NCBI GenBank assembly: GCA_902729315.2
Contig: LR746266.1
Location: forward strand, 1,183,001 to 1,247,000
DNA length: 64,000 nt
Direction of reading: 5' to 3'
Origin: Spirodela intermedia
Taxonomy: Eukaryota; Streptophyta; Magnoliopsida; Alismatales; Araceae
Position 1 is the stretch's first letter. Each line of letters opens with the position of its first letter. This document shows, in pieces, positions 24,770 through 36,999 of this stretch. Under the pieces are notes generated by a model, which was given only the letters and a program-made list of their open reading frames with translations, was not told the origin of the DNA and searched no databases. The position numbers and the translations under genes were made by a program.

Positions 24770-25012
24770 TCTCCCTCTCTCTCCGTTTCTCCCTCTCTTT
24801 CTCTCATCTCTCGTCTCTCCCTCTCCCTCTCTCTTTCTCTCGTCTCTCTCTCCGTTTCTCTCTCTCATTCTCTCATCTCTCGTCTCTCTCTCTCTCTCTC
24901 TCTCTCTCGTGTGTGTCTCTGTCTTCCTCCGTCTCTCTCCCTCTCCTCCTTTCCCTCCCTCTATCTCCCTCTATCTCCCTCTCTCTCTCTCTCTCTCTCT
25001 CTTCCTCCCCGC
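24770..25012 (+). repeat. Long polypyrimidine (CT-rich) tract
   Basis: About 240 bp of the plus strand are nearly pure C/T, mixing CTCTCT runs with CCCTCT and TTTCTC units and a short GTGTGTCT interruption near 24908. The apparent open frames through it are repeat artefacts. Such tracts can form triplex (H-DNA) structures. Confidence 0.85.
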
Positions 25013-25160
25013 GTTACAAAAAATACCACAACTTTAGTTACGGCAAGTTAATAATGGAGGAAATTAAGGCACGCCTATTTTAGACACTTTCTGGATTATT
25101 TTATTTTTGAGAAAATTAATTTTAAATTAATTACATCGGGTATCGGGCCCTCGTTCGGAC

Positions 25161-25267
25161 TGGGCTTTCTAAGGCCCGGCCTGGGTTTGATGAGCCGTAA
25201 ATGGGTCAATTGGGCTTTAAGTGGCCCATTTCGGCTGGCTCGCGGATTCTCCGACGAATAAACCCTA
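25161..25267 (+). promoter_or_regulatory. Site II elements plus telo-box
   Basis: TGGGCT occurs at 25161-25166 and 25211-25216, GGCCCA at 25223-25228, and AAACCCTA (telo-box) at 25260-25267, which is 46 bp before the ATG. This pairing is typical of plant ribosomal-protein and translation-factor promoters, which fits the adjacent tRNA-binding protein. Confidence 0.75.
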
Positions 25268-25312
25268 CGTTTGGGAAGGGAGGGGGTGTCAGAGGGGGTG
25301 GGGAAAGCGACC

Positions 25313-28300
25313 ATGGCGACCGTCGGCACCTCTCCAGTAGCTCAGGGAATCGTCTCTGCTCTCTCCAAACACTTCTCCGGGCTATCTATTGATCAGGTTA
25401 ATTGTGCCCACTGGATGAGCTGTTCTTTTCTTTTGCCGCGCAGATGAGGTTTGGATGTTGGGGTTATGTCTTGGGAAGTTTGAGGAGGCGCAAGGCCATC
25501 CTCAAGTGGTTTTTCTCTTTTGTAGTAATCTAGTATGTAATTATATTTAACTGCGCCGGTTTCAATGGTGCCAATGATTAGGAACGATCAATGCTTACCT
25601 TGATTAATTGCAAATTTTTGTATATGATGCCAGAAAATGCCACTCAAGACTGTACATTCGTGGGCGTTTAGGGGACACTTATGTGATTTTTCCAGATTTA
25701 ATCACTCTGATGCCATGCATTTTTTACCGCTGTAGTTCACTAAGAGGCAACTTTAATCCGTCTGCCGTTGCCTTCGTTTTTTATTTTTCCCTGTCGATTT
25801 ATTAAATCGCTTCACCCATTGAGTGGAAGAGGAAATCTTCTGTAGTTGTCATTGATGTTATTAGATCGCTTTACCCAGGAACACGAAGGAGAAATGATCT
25901 CGTCATCTACCCTTTATAGAAGGAACAGAGTCTCATTGACTACTGAAATAGTGAAAATTTTATAGTAGTTCTGGCATCAATCAAATAAAATGAAGAAAAT
26001 GAATAAAAGATGCTGTTATTTCAATTTCACTAATTCTCTTGGAATAGCATCGTAGAATGTCTATGGAAAGATTTACTAAAAAATATAATGTAGTCTTACT
26101 TGCGTTCATTTAATTTGAAAGTGATGTCCCTAGCGTATAAATTTCAAATTTCTTGGAGCGTTACGTTCCATATTCTCCGTCCAGTAATGTGTCTTTTTAG
26201 CATTCCCAAGCCATGCGTAACTTTTGTGTCCTTAGTTATCGTCTTTGACTCACAGTGCCATAATTTTTGGACGATCTTGCTGATGTGTGCGTTTGTGTAT
26301 TTCACAGAGCTTTTCAAACACTGACGGACGAGATATAGTAAGTTTGCTGAAAAACTTTCCGGAGTTGCTAGGACAAGGGGGTGCCTTGAATGTGAAGGAT
26401 GAGGTAATCTTTTAGTTATTATCGCTTTTTGAATTCTTCATCTGAAGTTTCATACGGTTGTCCTTTGGAACTTTGAATGATAGAAACTTGCAACTTTTAT
26501 ATGCAGGTGTTAAAATGGGTAAAATTTTCTCAAGACTTTTTGGCTGATGATGAACCTCATGATGCATCTCTTAAGAGTTTAAATGAATATCTGGGTGAAA
26601 GAGCTGTTCTCTTAGGAGGACTGAAAACATCAGAAGCCGACATTGTTGTGTTTTCTGCTGTTCATTCTTTTGTGGTATGTTCCTTCATCATGGCTCTTTT
26701 TTTTATTGGGAAGATCGGAGGGAACCCCTGCATAAAATGATATTTTTTTCCCCCTTGTACCCGGGGTCCTGTCATGCCATGTATCGCTTATAGTCACTTT
26801 TTATTTTCTTCAACTCACCTTGGATGTTTCTTCCAGTGTGATACTTCATAAACTTAGCTAGGCACGGGACGTTTTTCTATTTATATAGATGCAATCTGGG
26901 TCTTGATATTTATGTACTGGTCACATTTATTTTTCAATAAAATCTCATTTATTCATAAAATTATAAACCTATTAAAGCAGGAAATTATACGGGTTCAAAA
27001 TATTTGTCTGTTCCTATTTTTCCCTTCTTCCCAATTCAATTTTTTAGCTCCGTCGTATTATTGGGAGAGTGGCTGGGATTCCATGACTTCATTTATATGC
27101 TTGCACAAGGCATTGAAACATGGATTACAGGGTTAATCACCTAGGCTTCTTTAGGAGTAGGCGTACTGAGAAGGAAACTTCAGTCTGCTGTAAATTTGAA
27201 GATGGAATTTAATATATCACTAGAGGGATCATGAGCCAAACAATTTTGCTTCCACCTTTGCAACTGTGATGCCAATAGCTACCCTAGTTATCATTTGAGC
27301 AATCTGCTAGATAGTGTGTTGTAGATAACGATCGCGAATTTAAAAATTCCCTTAATTATCATAATCAATATTTTAAAGATGATAATTCTAGCAACCTGTG
27401 AGAAAACATATATTGATAATTTTAATGAATTTACAATCTCTCAGTAATCTAATGCCGAGTAATATAGTGCCATTGTATCCACTAAAAAAGTTATGGATCA
27501 GAGAATACGAAGAACATAATCATGAACGAAAGGTAGTATTTTTCAATGAACCCAATCAATTCTATAAATAAATTTTAGGGCAACTAGTTACTTAACGATT
27601 GGCACGTGCATACCATGATGTTTTGTTGAGTGATTATGGGAGTACCAGACTAGATCTCAATTCTTTTGTTTTTTGTGCACCATTATTTTAGTCGATAAAG
27701 CCAAAGTTATTTTCAATAATAATATGGCTGATCTGCATCCAGAAGATATCATGTTACTAGGCTACTAAAAGATTTGAGAAAGAGACTGAATGCTAGTACT
27801 TCAGTTCTCGTGTAACTTTTTCCCAATACTGTCTAGATGCAGAAGTTATTTATGACGAGATTGTAAGATATTATCATCTGGAAATTGCATGATTTTTGTT
27901 AACTGAGAGAGAGTCTAGGTGCCCATTATTTACATTTTGGGTAAAAAATTCTCCGATAATGCCCAGAAGGCTGTAGCTATTTTCAATGAAAACTTGTTCA
28001 TCGTCCAATGAAGTTCTTGCTATTTATGTCTTAGAAATGGTCTTTGGCTAGGTTGATTTTTCATGTCATTAATTATTTAAATTACGATGTCATACCAGAG
28101 CCATCTTTCTGATTCGGCTATCCAGAAAGTGCCGCACGTTATCAGATGGATGGACTATGTTCAGGTAGGTCAGTTTCTTCTTAATCTTCCAGTTTTTTCT
28201 CATGTATTTCTAGTTCTATCATTTGCTTCATTTTCTTGTCAAAAACTGTACATATAATATTACTCTTTTTCGACGCATTTTTTGTGTATACTTTGGTATG

Positions 28301-31300
28301 TTTCGTGCCAGTTTTATGGATTCCGAGAAGGAAATCTTTGATGCAAAATAAATAATATACCTTTTTTTATCTATCTGATAGCGGAATTTTTTGTTGGTAA
28401 TAGGACTCTTATCTACTGTCTGCTCATGTAATATGGTCAGAGTGGATTCTTACATTGTTATTAGATGCCACGTTTGAATTTCTCACCAGAATAAATGTGA
28501 GGTAGGCTAGAGCGGCAGTCTTGACGGGCAGGATCTTTACCATGTTTCTTACATGAGTTCACTTATCTGTGAATGCTACAATTGGGGAGCAGTATCGATG
28601 GTCTTTATAAGCAGTTTGCATAACCCTTTGATACTCTATTTTCACTGCCATACGAGAATTTTTTTTTGGTAAATATAATTTTGTGCTTTGCACGAATGCG
28701 ATAAACTACTAAAATTTATCTGGTCCTGGTGAGACATAATTTCTCATAAACTTTTGTATCAAATGAGTCTCGTGCCATATTTGATGCACTTTGTGAAAGG
28801 AGCTGACGTGACTGACAATTACTATTAAACAGTAAAATGTCTTTGGGCGGACTGTGCTACTCTCTCGCCCCCCTTTAAATTCTTTAGCAATTAAGTAATG
28901 GGTACAATACCTTCACAGATGTTTTTGCTGGAAAATTTGTTGCGCTAGAATTGTGTTCAATCTCTCACCCTCATCATGCCTGTACGCATATAAATAAGTT
29001 CTGTCTTATGCTTATTTCCTTGTTAGAAACTTTGCATATATGACTTCGTGGTCACCTAAAATTCAAAGTTTAGCACCGTAATAACTGACCCCCTTTCATT
29101 TTGAATGGTGTACAATCCAAACTGTCATCATAAATATCGCTGCTGCTGCATCTGCATCTCCAACTATTGCTGAATGATTTTAATTGAATATGTCCTTGAG
29201 ATTCGTATTCTTAATTTTGTAGAACAAGGAGGAATTTGGTGGAGCCTTCAAGAAGATAGCGGTTCAGAAACATGCATTTGAGCCCCATGTAAGTAATATT
29301 TGTGAAGGTGTCTTCTTTTGTCCCTATTGGCTGCTCGTGTGGGAATATTTCATTCTCATCAAGCACGTTTCTCTGGAACAGTTTTTCTTACCTGAACTAG
29401 AAAAACAGCTACCCAACTATTTATGCATATGTTTTGAAAGTGGATGGTGCCACATAATCATACAATAAAAAGAGGTGTTAGGGACAAGTGTGTGGACCTA
29501 TGGTGGAAGTCGTCCAGAGCAGGAGAATTCCATTGATGTAAAGGGGTTTTTGGACGGTTAGGTACTTATTGATAATTCTGAAAGTAATTTGACCGCGAGT
29601 CAAGTTTTTCATATGAATTATGCAATTGCTTCGATTTTTTTCATTGTTGTTCTTGGGCAAGTCTCATATCTTATCTCAAGAGTTATTGAAAATAATCGTT
29701 TAGGGTTGGGTGTGGCAAATACAGCACGTGGTTGGCTGAAATGTCCTTTCAATATTGGTTTCTTAGATGCCAAACTGGGTTGGACAAGTTTCGAAATATT
29801 TCAAATCTGTGCATTGCCCACTTATTCCCCCAGAACATTTATCAACTATTGACTTGGATGGAGCAATAAGGTCCGTGACTCAACTTTGTTTTTGCTCATA
29901 ATGAGACATCTGTCTTAGGCAACATATGAGACATGCACTTTTAGAGTTACTGCTGTGAAAGATGGGAGATTTATTTTCTGCACAGCCCGTAAGTTACTTT
30001 TTTTGGTTCGTGTGGTGTACCCTGTACCTTCATGTTGCATGGGGCTGTACTTTGAGTTCCATGGCGTTGACTTGAGTTATCAGTGTTCTTCGATGCTTTA
30101 GTGGCTGAAATCCTGACTCAAACAGTGTGATGACATGCTTACTTCTGCTTACTTTTTGCAATGCAAGAAAAAGGCTCCAGCAGATGGCAAGGCAACCGAG
30201 GCAAAGAAAAAGATGAAGGAAAAAGAACCTGTTGAAAAGGACGTTGAAGTCAAAGTCTCTGTCCTGAACATTCAGGTGGGTCTGATCCGTACAGCCCGGA
30301 AGCACCCGTCTGCAGACAGGTACATCCACCTAATGCTGATTTTAACTTGTATCTTTCTTCTTTTTATTTTTATTTTTAATAAGTGGTTAACTCTCATCTT
30401 CTCTGCAGTTTACTAATGGAAGAGATAGACTTGGGAGATGGTAATGTACGCCAAGTAGTCAGCGGGCTTGCAAAGTACTATAGCCCAGAGGATCTAGTGG
30501 TAAGGACATCACTGAACAGTATTAATGGCGTTTCCATTACCCTATTTCAGTACTCTTCCCTTGTTAGTCCTTGAAATGGAAAAAACATTGGACGTTATAT
30601 GGGATCAATGAACACTGAGCTGGATTTTCTTGCTGGATTATGTTATGGACATTGCGGATTGTCCTTGCAGAATCGTCGTGTGGTGTTAATTACGAATGTA
30701 AAGCCTGGAAAGTTGAGAGATATGACATCATCTGGCCTGGTATGCTCACATGCTATATTTTCATAGTTTTTGCTTATTCATTTGAATGGAAAGCTGGTGT
30801 AGTTAGTTTTCACTTGCTAAATATGTCCAGGTCTTATGTGCATCCAATGAAGATCATACGGTTGTGGAGCCTCTACTTCCCCCAGAAGGGGCTGTTCTTG
30901 GGGAGCGCATCTCCTTCTCCGGGTAAAACCCAACAGACCCAAGATATCAATTACAGACTTCATAATATCAGACCCTCTTTCTGCCATCTCTGTAGCTCAT
31001 CCAAGAGCTCTCGGCATGGCCAATTTCCTTTCTGTAATTGGCATCTGATGTCGCCATTCTGATATTCTCTGGTTTCTGCAGTTACGATGGAAAACCAGAA
31101 GATGTTCTAAACCCTAAGAAGAAACAGCTGGAGAAAATCACTCCGGTGAGCCATCTTTCTTTCTGCAAGCACTAAAAGGGGGTTTTCTGATCCTGGGCAA
31201 TCAAATCAAGCCTGGCCCAGTGTGGATTTGGGGCGGATCTGACCTCCTTTTTAAGTGGGTCGCACCAGAAAATGAAATCCCATCACCCCCACCAAATGGG

Positions 31301-31440
31301 TTCTTCAAACTTTGCCTCCTTTTTCGCTCATGCAGCATCTCTTCACCGACGGCAATGGCGTCGCCACCTTCAAGGGAGTTCCTTTCATGACCTCGGCCGG
31401 GCCCTGCACCTCCACCGTCTCCAATGCCGCCATCAAGTAA
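25313..31440 (+). CDS. Arc1p/AIMP1 (EMAP-II)-like tRNA-binding protein
   Basis: Eleven exons: 25313-25396, 26308-26403, 26507-26674, 28099-28164, 29223-29288, 30168-30319, 30409-30499, 30671-30739, 30831-30922, 31082-31145 and 31336-31440. They encode 350 residues with all frames closing. Residues 1-160 form a helical GST-C-like domain (ADIVVFSAVHSFV, KVPHVIRWMDYVQ). Residues 161-188 are a Lys/Glu-rich linker. From about 190 the protein is an EMAP-II/MetRS C-terminal OB-fold: VSVLNIQVGLIRTARKHPSADS, VRQVVSGLAKYYSPEDL, VLITNVKPGKLRDMTSSG, VLCAS and PPEGAVLGER. The C-terminal cap is HLFTDGNGVATFKGVPF. This fold binds tRNA non-specifically and serves as a cofactor of aminoacyl-tRNA synthetases, as yeast Arc1p does. 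No synthetase catalytic domain is present. The product is likely cytosolic. It resembles the Arabidopsis protein At2g40660. Confidence 0.93.
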
Positions 31441-32129
31441 AAGCCCGGCACCGACGAACCATGCCGGATCAGATCTCTCTCTCAGCGCCTGTCATATTAT
31501 CTCACTATCTTCCTCATCATTCGGCCGAGCATCTGAACAAGCCCAGAGGCCACTCAGGCTCCTTCACTGCTGAAATTATCCATCGATGTAGTTCGTCATT
31601 GGTTTTTTGATTCATGGGTTCCTCTTTGGGGGTGTTGACGGCCGGGTTTCCCTCAAAGTTTGGATTTTTATACGTTTTCCGGACCCAAGCAGGACCCGGG
31701 CCTTGTAAGGGCACTGCCTCGCTGCTGCTAGGGTTCTTAGTTGACCTGGTTTCAGTTCTCAAGCTGAGAGAATACGAGATCAGACCGTTTGTTGATTCTG
31801 GGGAAGAATCGTAACCAGCCAGAGTCGAGAAGTAACGGGAAGTAGAGTAAAACAGAGAAGGTAATAAAATGATGTCGCCGGCGGCGGCGGCGGCAGGGAG
31901 GATGGTGGCGGGGTTGGCGGCGAAGGGCAGGACCCGTCTCCGGCGATTCTGCAGGCAGCGGCGAGATATGGCGTCTTGTTAGAGTTTTTGGCGTCCTGTC
32001 AGGGTTTGGGGTTTATTAGGGGTGCGAACTCACGGGAGATCCACCAGCTCTGAGTACCGAGGCCAAACATTCGGGTCCCCCTCGCCGTCGAATCCTCCCT
32101 TGCTCCGAGGGGGTGGAGAAGCGACAGCC
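31441..32129. other. Intergenic region with FAX3 promoter
   Basis: About 690 bp separate two genes in the same orientation. The left part should be the 3' UTR of the tRNA-binding gene. The right part is GC-rich and includes a GGC repeat (31877-31896) and a short open frame at 31869-31982. I see no clear TATA box. Confidence 0.5.
31869..31982 (+). other. Small ORF, 37 codons, possible upstream ORF
   Basis: The frame starts with two consecutive ATG codons (31869 and 31872) and encodes an alanine stretch followed by an arginine-rich segment (GRTRLRRFCRQRRDMASC), ending in TAG. It lies 148 bp upstream of the FAX3-like ATG. It could be an upstream ORF in the FAX3 leader, or chance. The GGC repeat inside it reduces confidence. 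Confidence 0.2.
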
Positions 32130-35100
32130 ATGGCGGCGGCCTCCCAGAATCTATCTTCCGTCGTCAGTCCTCACCCTAAACGTCTCCCCGCCACGCGCAG
32201 GGGGGCGACGGTAGCTTCCGGCCCCTCCCGCTTCTGTGCTTTCTCCGTCGGCGCTCCGTTTGAAGCTCGCCTCGTCCGCCGAAGGCGGCGGCCACAACTC
32301 GCCGCGGACCGTCGGTTCCAGCTTCTCGTGACGTTCGCAGTGCCGCAGGACTCGGTGAGGCCTCCCTTCCCGTTCCATCCCTCTGTCGCGGTTTCATGGT
32401 GCCCGTGCTAGGTTTTGCATTGGAGGAAACATGCGAATTTCCTCATTCATGTCTCGCTTCGTCTTTGCCGTTCGTCAGAAGAGTATTGGGTTGTCGGGAA
32501 CATGTGAAGCCATGGATGTTGCATTGGATCTCGGTGTTGTTCCACGGCGTTCGAGTTTGAACCCCCACCTTGCCAGTGCCATTGGAACCTCCTCTCTAGT
32601 TTTGGAACCCAGAATTGACATAAAACTGTAAAGCTTGTAGAAGCGACAGCATAGATTGTAGATGATTGCCATTAAGGGGATGCATGTTGATGTCAAACTC
32701 CCCTGTATATTGGTCAGATGGATGACGATGGTAGGCGCATTATGCATAGAGGGCATAAAACAAGCTGACACAATGACATGCGTTGGAGCAAAACAGGGCA
32801 AATAGCTATAAATAGTTGTTTTGAATGAAAAATTTCTGATGATATGGGCAATTTTTTCTCTGTTCCTTCTCCTGTAACATATGGCTTCATGGTATCCTCT
32901 GAGCTTGTCCTGCTGCCTCAGATTTTCATGAAGGTGTTTATTATTAATCCCTTATTTCATTATGCCTCTTCAAGATCATCGACATTTTATGTGTGCATCT
33001 GTGTATTTTTTTTTATTTTTTTTTGGGGGGGGGGGGTGGTGGGGATGGGAGGTTGTGTTAGTTTAAGAAGTGGTGATAAAAATGGTGCACGTAAATGTTT
33101 ACTTTATAATTCAGAGAAGAGTAAACAAATATAATGCTCTTTACAAAATTCTGGGAAGATTATTAATCCTCACTGCTTCTTTTAGTTTTCTCTGGCAGAC
33201 TTTGACTTTCATGTCATTGTTTATCAGGCAAACGACGAAATCGGTGGGGAAAATGGAGCGGATGAACTTGGGAAGAAAGCCAAGGAATCTCTAGAAGCAT
33301 GGAAAGAACTGCTAGAATCTTTCAAGGAAGAAGCAACAAAAATGCGAAGTGTCTCGCAGGAAGCATATGATATTTACTCACAAAAAGCGCTGGTAATCTT
33401 GAAAGAAGCCTCCGAGAATATGAAGATTCAATCTGATCAAGCAAGAGACGACTTGAGTAAGCTTGCAGATGTCATTAGTCAAGAGGGAAAGCAATATCTT
33501 TCCACTGCTGCTAGGAATTCTCCTGAATCCGTGAAGGATATTGTGGAGACGTTTGCATCTTCACCTGATGAGTTGAAAGATGTATCTGATGTTCGTGATT
33601 TTTATCTTGGAATTCCCTACGGTATGCATCAAGTTTATATATATTTTGTGACATTTGGTGTCTAGCGTAGTTTATTTGCTTTTGCTTCAACAGATACTGC
33701 CACTGTTACCCTAATCACCAGAGGATGTCTGCTTGTACCTCGGTTTGAAGCCCTACAGGCATCACTAAATCGATTTAATTACGCATTCTGCAGGCGCCCT
33801 TCTTGCTGTTGGGGGCTTTCTCCATTTTATGCTGACTGGAAGTCTTTCTGGAGTTCGGTTTGGTATTATTTTAGGCGGTGCTCTCTTAGTTTTTGGCGTT
33901 TTGAGTTTGAGAGCTTGGAGAAGTGGTCAACCATCGACCCTTTTCTTGAAAGGCCAAGCTGGTTAGTTATTTTTCTTACCTCATTGATTTTTGCTGCTAA
34001 AACATGAATATTTCCAAAATTACCAAGGTTCCTCTTGTTGACCTATTGAAACATTTTCTCTGCGGTTCAAATTATGGAGTTCATTTCACACGTCTTTAGG
34101 TGCTCATGGAATCTGGTTTATAAGTTGTCTTATCTTATTCCATCGTCAGCAATGAAGTGTGCATTCGAACTTACCTTCAGTTCAGCTCTTATTGGGACTT
34201 TCTTTTATTTTTCCCTGAGTTCTACACTGTCCAGAAAGAAATTTTCTATGAATTTTTAGCTGCTCAAGCTTCTTGACATATGTTGAACAGTTCGTTTTTC
34301 TCAAATCCCTTTGGTCTCCACTGGACTATTTTTATTGTTCTTATGGTTACTGTCCACTAATCTTTTTTCTTTCTTTTTACTTTGAGCCATTGACAACCTC
34401 TTTTTAGTATCTTTGCCCAATTGAAACTACACCTTAAATAGAACTTAAAAGGGGAGGACTGTTGCTGCAGACTACAGCATGCTTGGACATGGAAGTATCA
34501 AATCATTATCGCAATGGGCTTAGAAAAAGTTCATGATTTTGTTGCCTATGCCTGGTGGCGATTGTGAGAACTAATAGGAGGTATTAAGTTATGCTTGGGA
34601 GTAAAATCTGAATGTTAGCCATCACAGCTCTTCTAGTGTGAAAGTTAGCCTTTTGACTTTCGCGTCAGCACCTAAAATAAAAGTTAACCTTTTTATGTGT
34701 GCATTATATTTAAATGGGGTAACTTATTTAGAGGGGAAGTACTGGCATTCTTTTTAGCTGAATTTTGGAATGCAAATTGTTCATTTGTCCCGCCTCTGGA
34801 ATTCCACCACCTCACAAAGCTTTGATGATACAGCAATCGCGGGAATAATCTTTATCAGGGAGTGGAATTTGATTTTCAAGGTAAGAATCTATCGATATTT
34901 GGAGAAATCTTCAGTTTGAGAACATCTTTATGTGTTTCTTGACGTTGTTCCCTCCCAAACGACTGATCCAGTTTCTTTCCCTGCAGAGGGTTTCGTTCCC
35001 TTCTTTTTTGGCGACTATCATCAGGTTAATCTCCCTCTGATCCTAGTAACCCACCCATCTTGCATTTGGTATGCATTGCATTTAGAAGGATCCACCCATT

Positions 35101-36361
35101 TCTAGACATACATAAAAAGCATAATTCTGTTGGGTTCTGCTTCTGTGATGTCTCCCCTTGATCTCTTTATCATATTTACCCATTTAATTGCAACAGGTAT
35201 GCACTTCTTTTGCTGCTGTGATTTATCATCTCCTAGTTACAAAAAAAACATTTACTTCGTTTAGATTTTCTGCTTTGATTTCTGCCCCTGATTTCATGTT
35301 CTCAGTGACCCATTTAGTCCCTTTTTGTGTGTGCTTCTTTTAGAAGGACCCAGGACCCAACGTGTTCTTGAAATCACCGTCCCCAAGACAGAAAAGTCAT
35401 AATTCATGATTGTGGCTAAAGTCATGGAGGAATTCATCCCCTTTCCCCCCGCCCCTTCTTAAACAGTCCAATTACTTGATCTTTGGTCGAGGGGCACTGG
35501 ATAAAATGGTGTTGTCACTGACCTTCCCTGGTTTGAGAGCTGGATTGCCAGAACTTTGTTTGAGGAAAGAAATGAATGCCAGAAATGACCCACATCATAC
35601 CAATCAAAGGAAAAATCAAGAAAAATGAAACGCTGGATATTTCTAATGTTATCTTGTCTAGTGGTTGCCAGAACTTTGTTTGACGAAAGAAATGAATGTC
35701 AGAAATGACCCACATCGTACCAATCAAAAGAAAAATGAAACACCTGATAGTTCTAATGTTATCTAGTGATTGTCAGAACTTTGTTTGAGGAAAGAAATGA
35801 ATGCCAGAAATGGCCCACATCATACCAACCAAAAGAAAAATGGAAAAAAATGAAACGCTAGATATTATCTGAAACTAATGTTATCTAGTGGTCGTCGCCT
35901 TGTCTGAATTGGGACAAACCTTTTTCCCTCCTCTCTCTAAATCAGACAAATTTGATCTTTGAAGGCTCTGTTGCCAGATTTGGATCCTTGATTCAGCATA
36001 CAACCATCCCAATTTTCATTGGAATGGGCAATGATGATCATGATGATTGTGAATGGGCGAATGAACCTTTCAAAGCTTCACTCTCATCAAGATTACTCCC
36101 ACTGACAGGGAATTATCATCACATAACTTGTGCTTCATTTCCCTACTTATGTGGGTGTGATCACAAGCTGATATGCTCTAGACATCTACCAATGCTCGCC
36201 CTTTTTTCATTTTTCTTTTCCATTTTAAGCCATTTTTTTGATGTTCTAACGAGTTATTGTCCCATAACAGTGGGGCTATGCTAGCTTTCTTTGTCTACAG
36301 GATCCTGATAGACGGCCAGAACAGAGATCAAAGCCTGAAGAAAGCCGCCCCGGAGAACTAA
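32130..36361 (+). CDS. FAX3: FATTY ACID EXPORT 3-like protein, chloroplast
   Basis: Six exons, 32130-32354, 33228-33621, 33794-33961, 34834-34880, 34987-35024 and 36271-36361, encode 320 residues with all frames closing. The first 75 residues are Ser/Arg-rich and hydroxylated, as in a chloroplast transit peptide. Residues about 88-190 are highly charged and helical (GKKAKESLEAWKELLESFKE and onward), a predicted coiled coil or apolipoprotein-like region. From about 204 the Tmem14 domain follows: FYLGIPYGALLAVGGFLHF, then GVRFGIILGGALLVFGVLS, KGQAAIAGIIFIREWNLIF, and a last hydrophobic segment ending in VYRILIDG. FAX proteins sit in the plastid inner envelope and export fatty acids. The long soluble region before the Tmem14 domain points to FAX3 rather than FAX1, FAX2 or FAX4. 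The last intron (35025-36270) contains a triplicated repeat. Confidence 0.88.
35543..35893 (+). repeat. Triplicated repeat, about 110-bp unit, in an intron
   Basis: The phrase CCAGAACTTTGTTTGA(G/C)GAAAG (with TCAG in copy three) starts at about 35549, 35667 and 35774. Each copy continues through AAATGAATG(C/T)CAGAAATG-CCCACAT and ends in TCTAATGTTATCT or a close variant. The three copies differ by small indels in the A-rich part. The array lies wholly in the last intron of the FAX3-like gene. Confidence 0.85.
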
Positions 36362-36952
36362 TCCCCCTCAGAACGGCGGCGTGGAATGAACACCGAGTCT
36401 CATAGTCTATACCCATCCAGTGTACTATTTCTGACTGAATCACGCCCTTCTTCATCACCTCTGCTCCTCAAGAGTTCTCTTGCTCCTTGTGCTCAGCCTA
36501 GGGACATTCAATGACTGCGAAGATTATCCGATTATAGTAATGTAATAAGGTAGAGATTGGTTTAACCTTTTTTGTAGGAGAAAGATTTTCTTCTTCAGGG
36601 ATCCATTTGTTTATATGCCCACTTGGTATGGTCTGACCTGAGGATGCTCTTGCTGAAATCTGTAGCTTTGGACCCTTTTGATCTGAGATTGCCGATCCCG
36701 GGTATCCTCCACAAGGCTCTCCTTAGGTTAGAGAGAGAGAGAGAGAGAGAGAGGAAGGGCTCCCTCAGCCCGTTGACTTCCTAATTCACGGGGTGGACCC
36801 TTTTTCCAGGTCAACGGGGGCTCATCTGGGGGTCCGGTGGTCCAAGCTAGGACCAAGCTTCATATAAATTTCATGACTTTGAACCCATTTAATCTGAGAC
36901 TGCCGAGCCCGGGTATCCTTCACAAAGCTCTTACTGGGTTAGAGAGAGAGAG

Positions 36953-36999
<47 letters not shown>

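Larger units (their letters stand above)
24093..25312. promoter_or_regulatory. Divergent promoter region between the LRR kinase and tRNA-binding genes
   Basis: The two genes start 1.2 kb apart and point away from each other. The interval holds the 5' leaders of both, a short GA run near 24430-24448, the long pyrimidine tract at 24770-25012, and site II and telo-box motifs near the right-hand gene. No gene lies between them. Confidence 0.6.
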
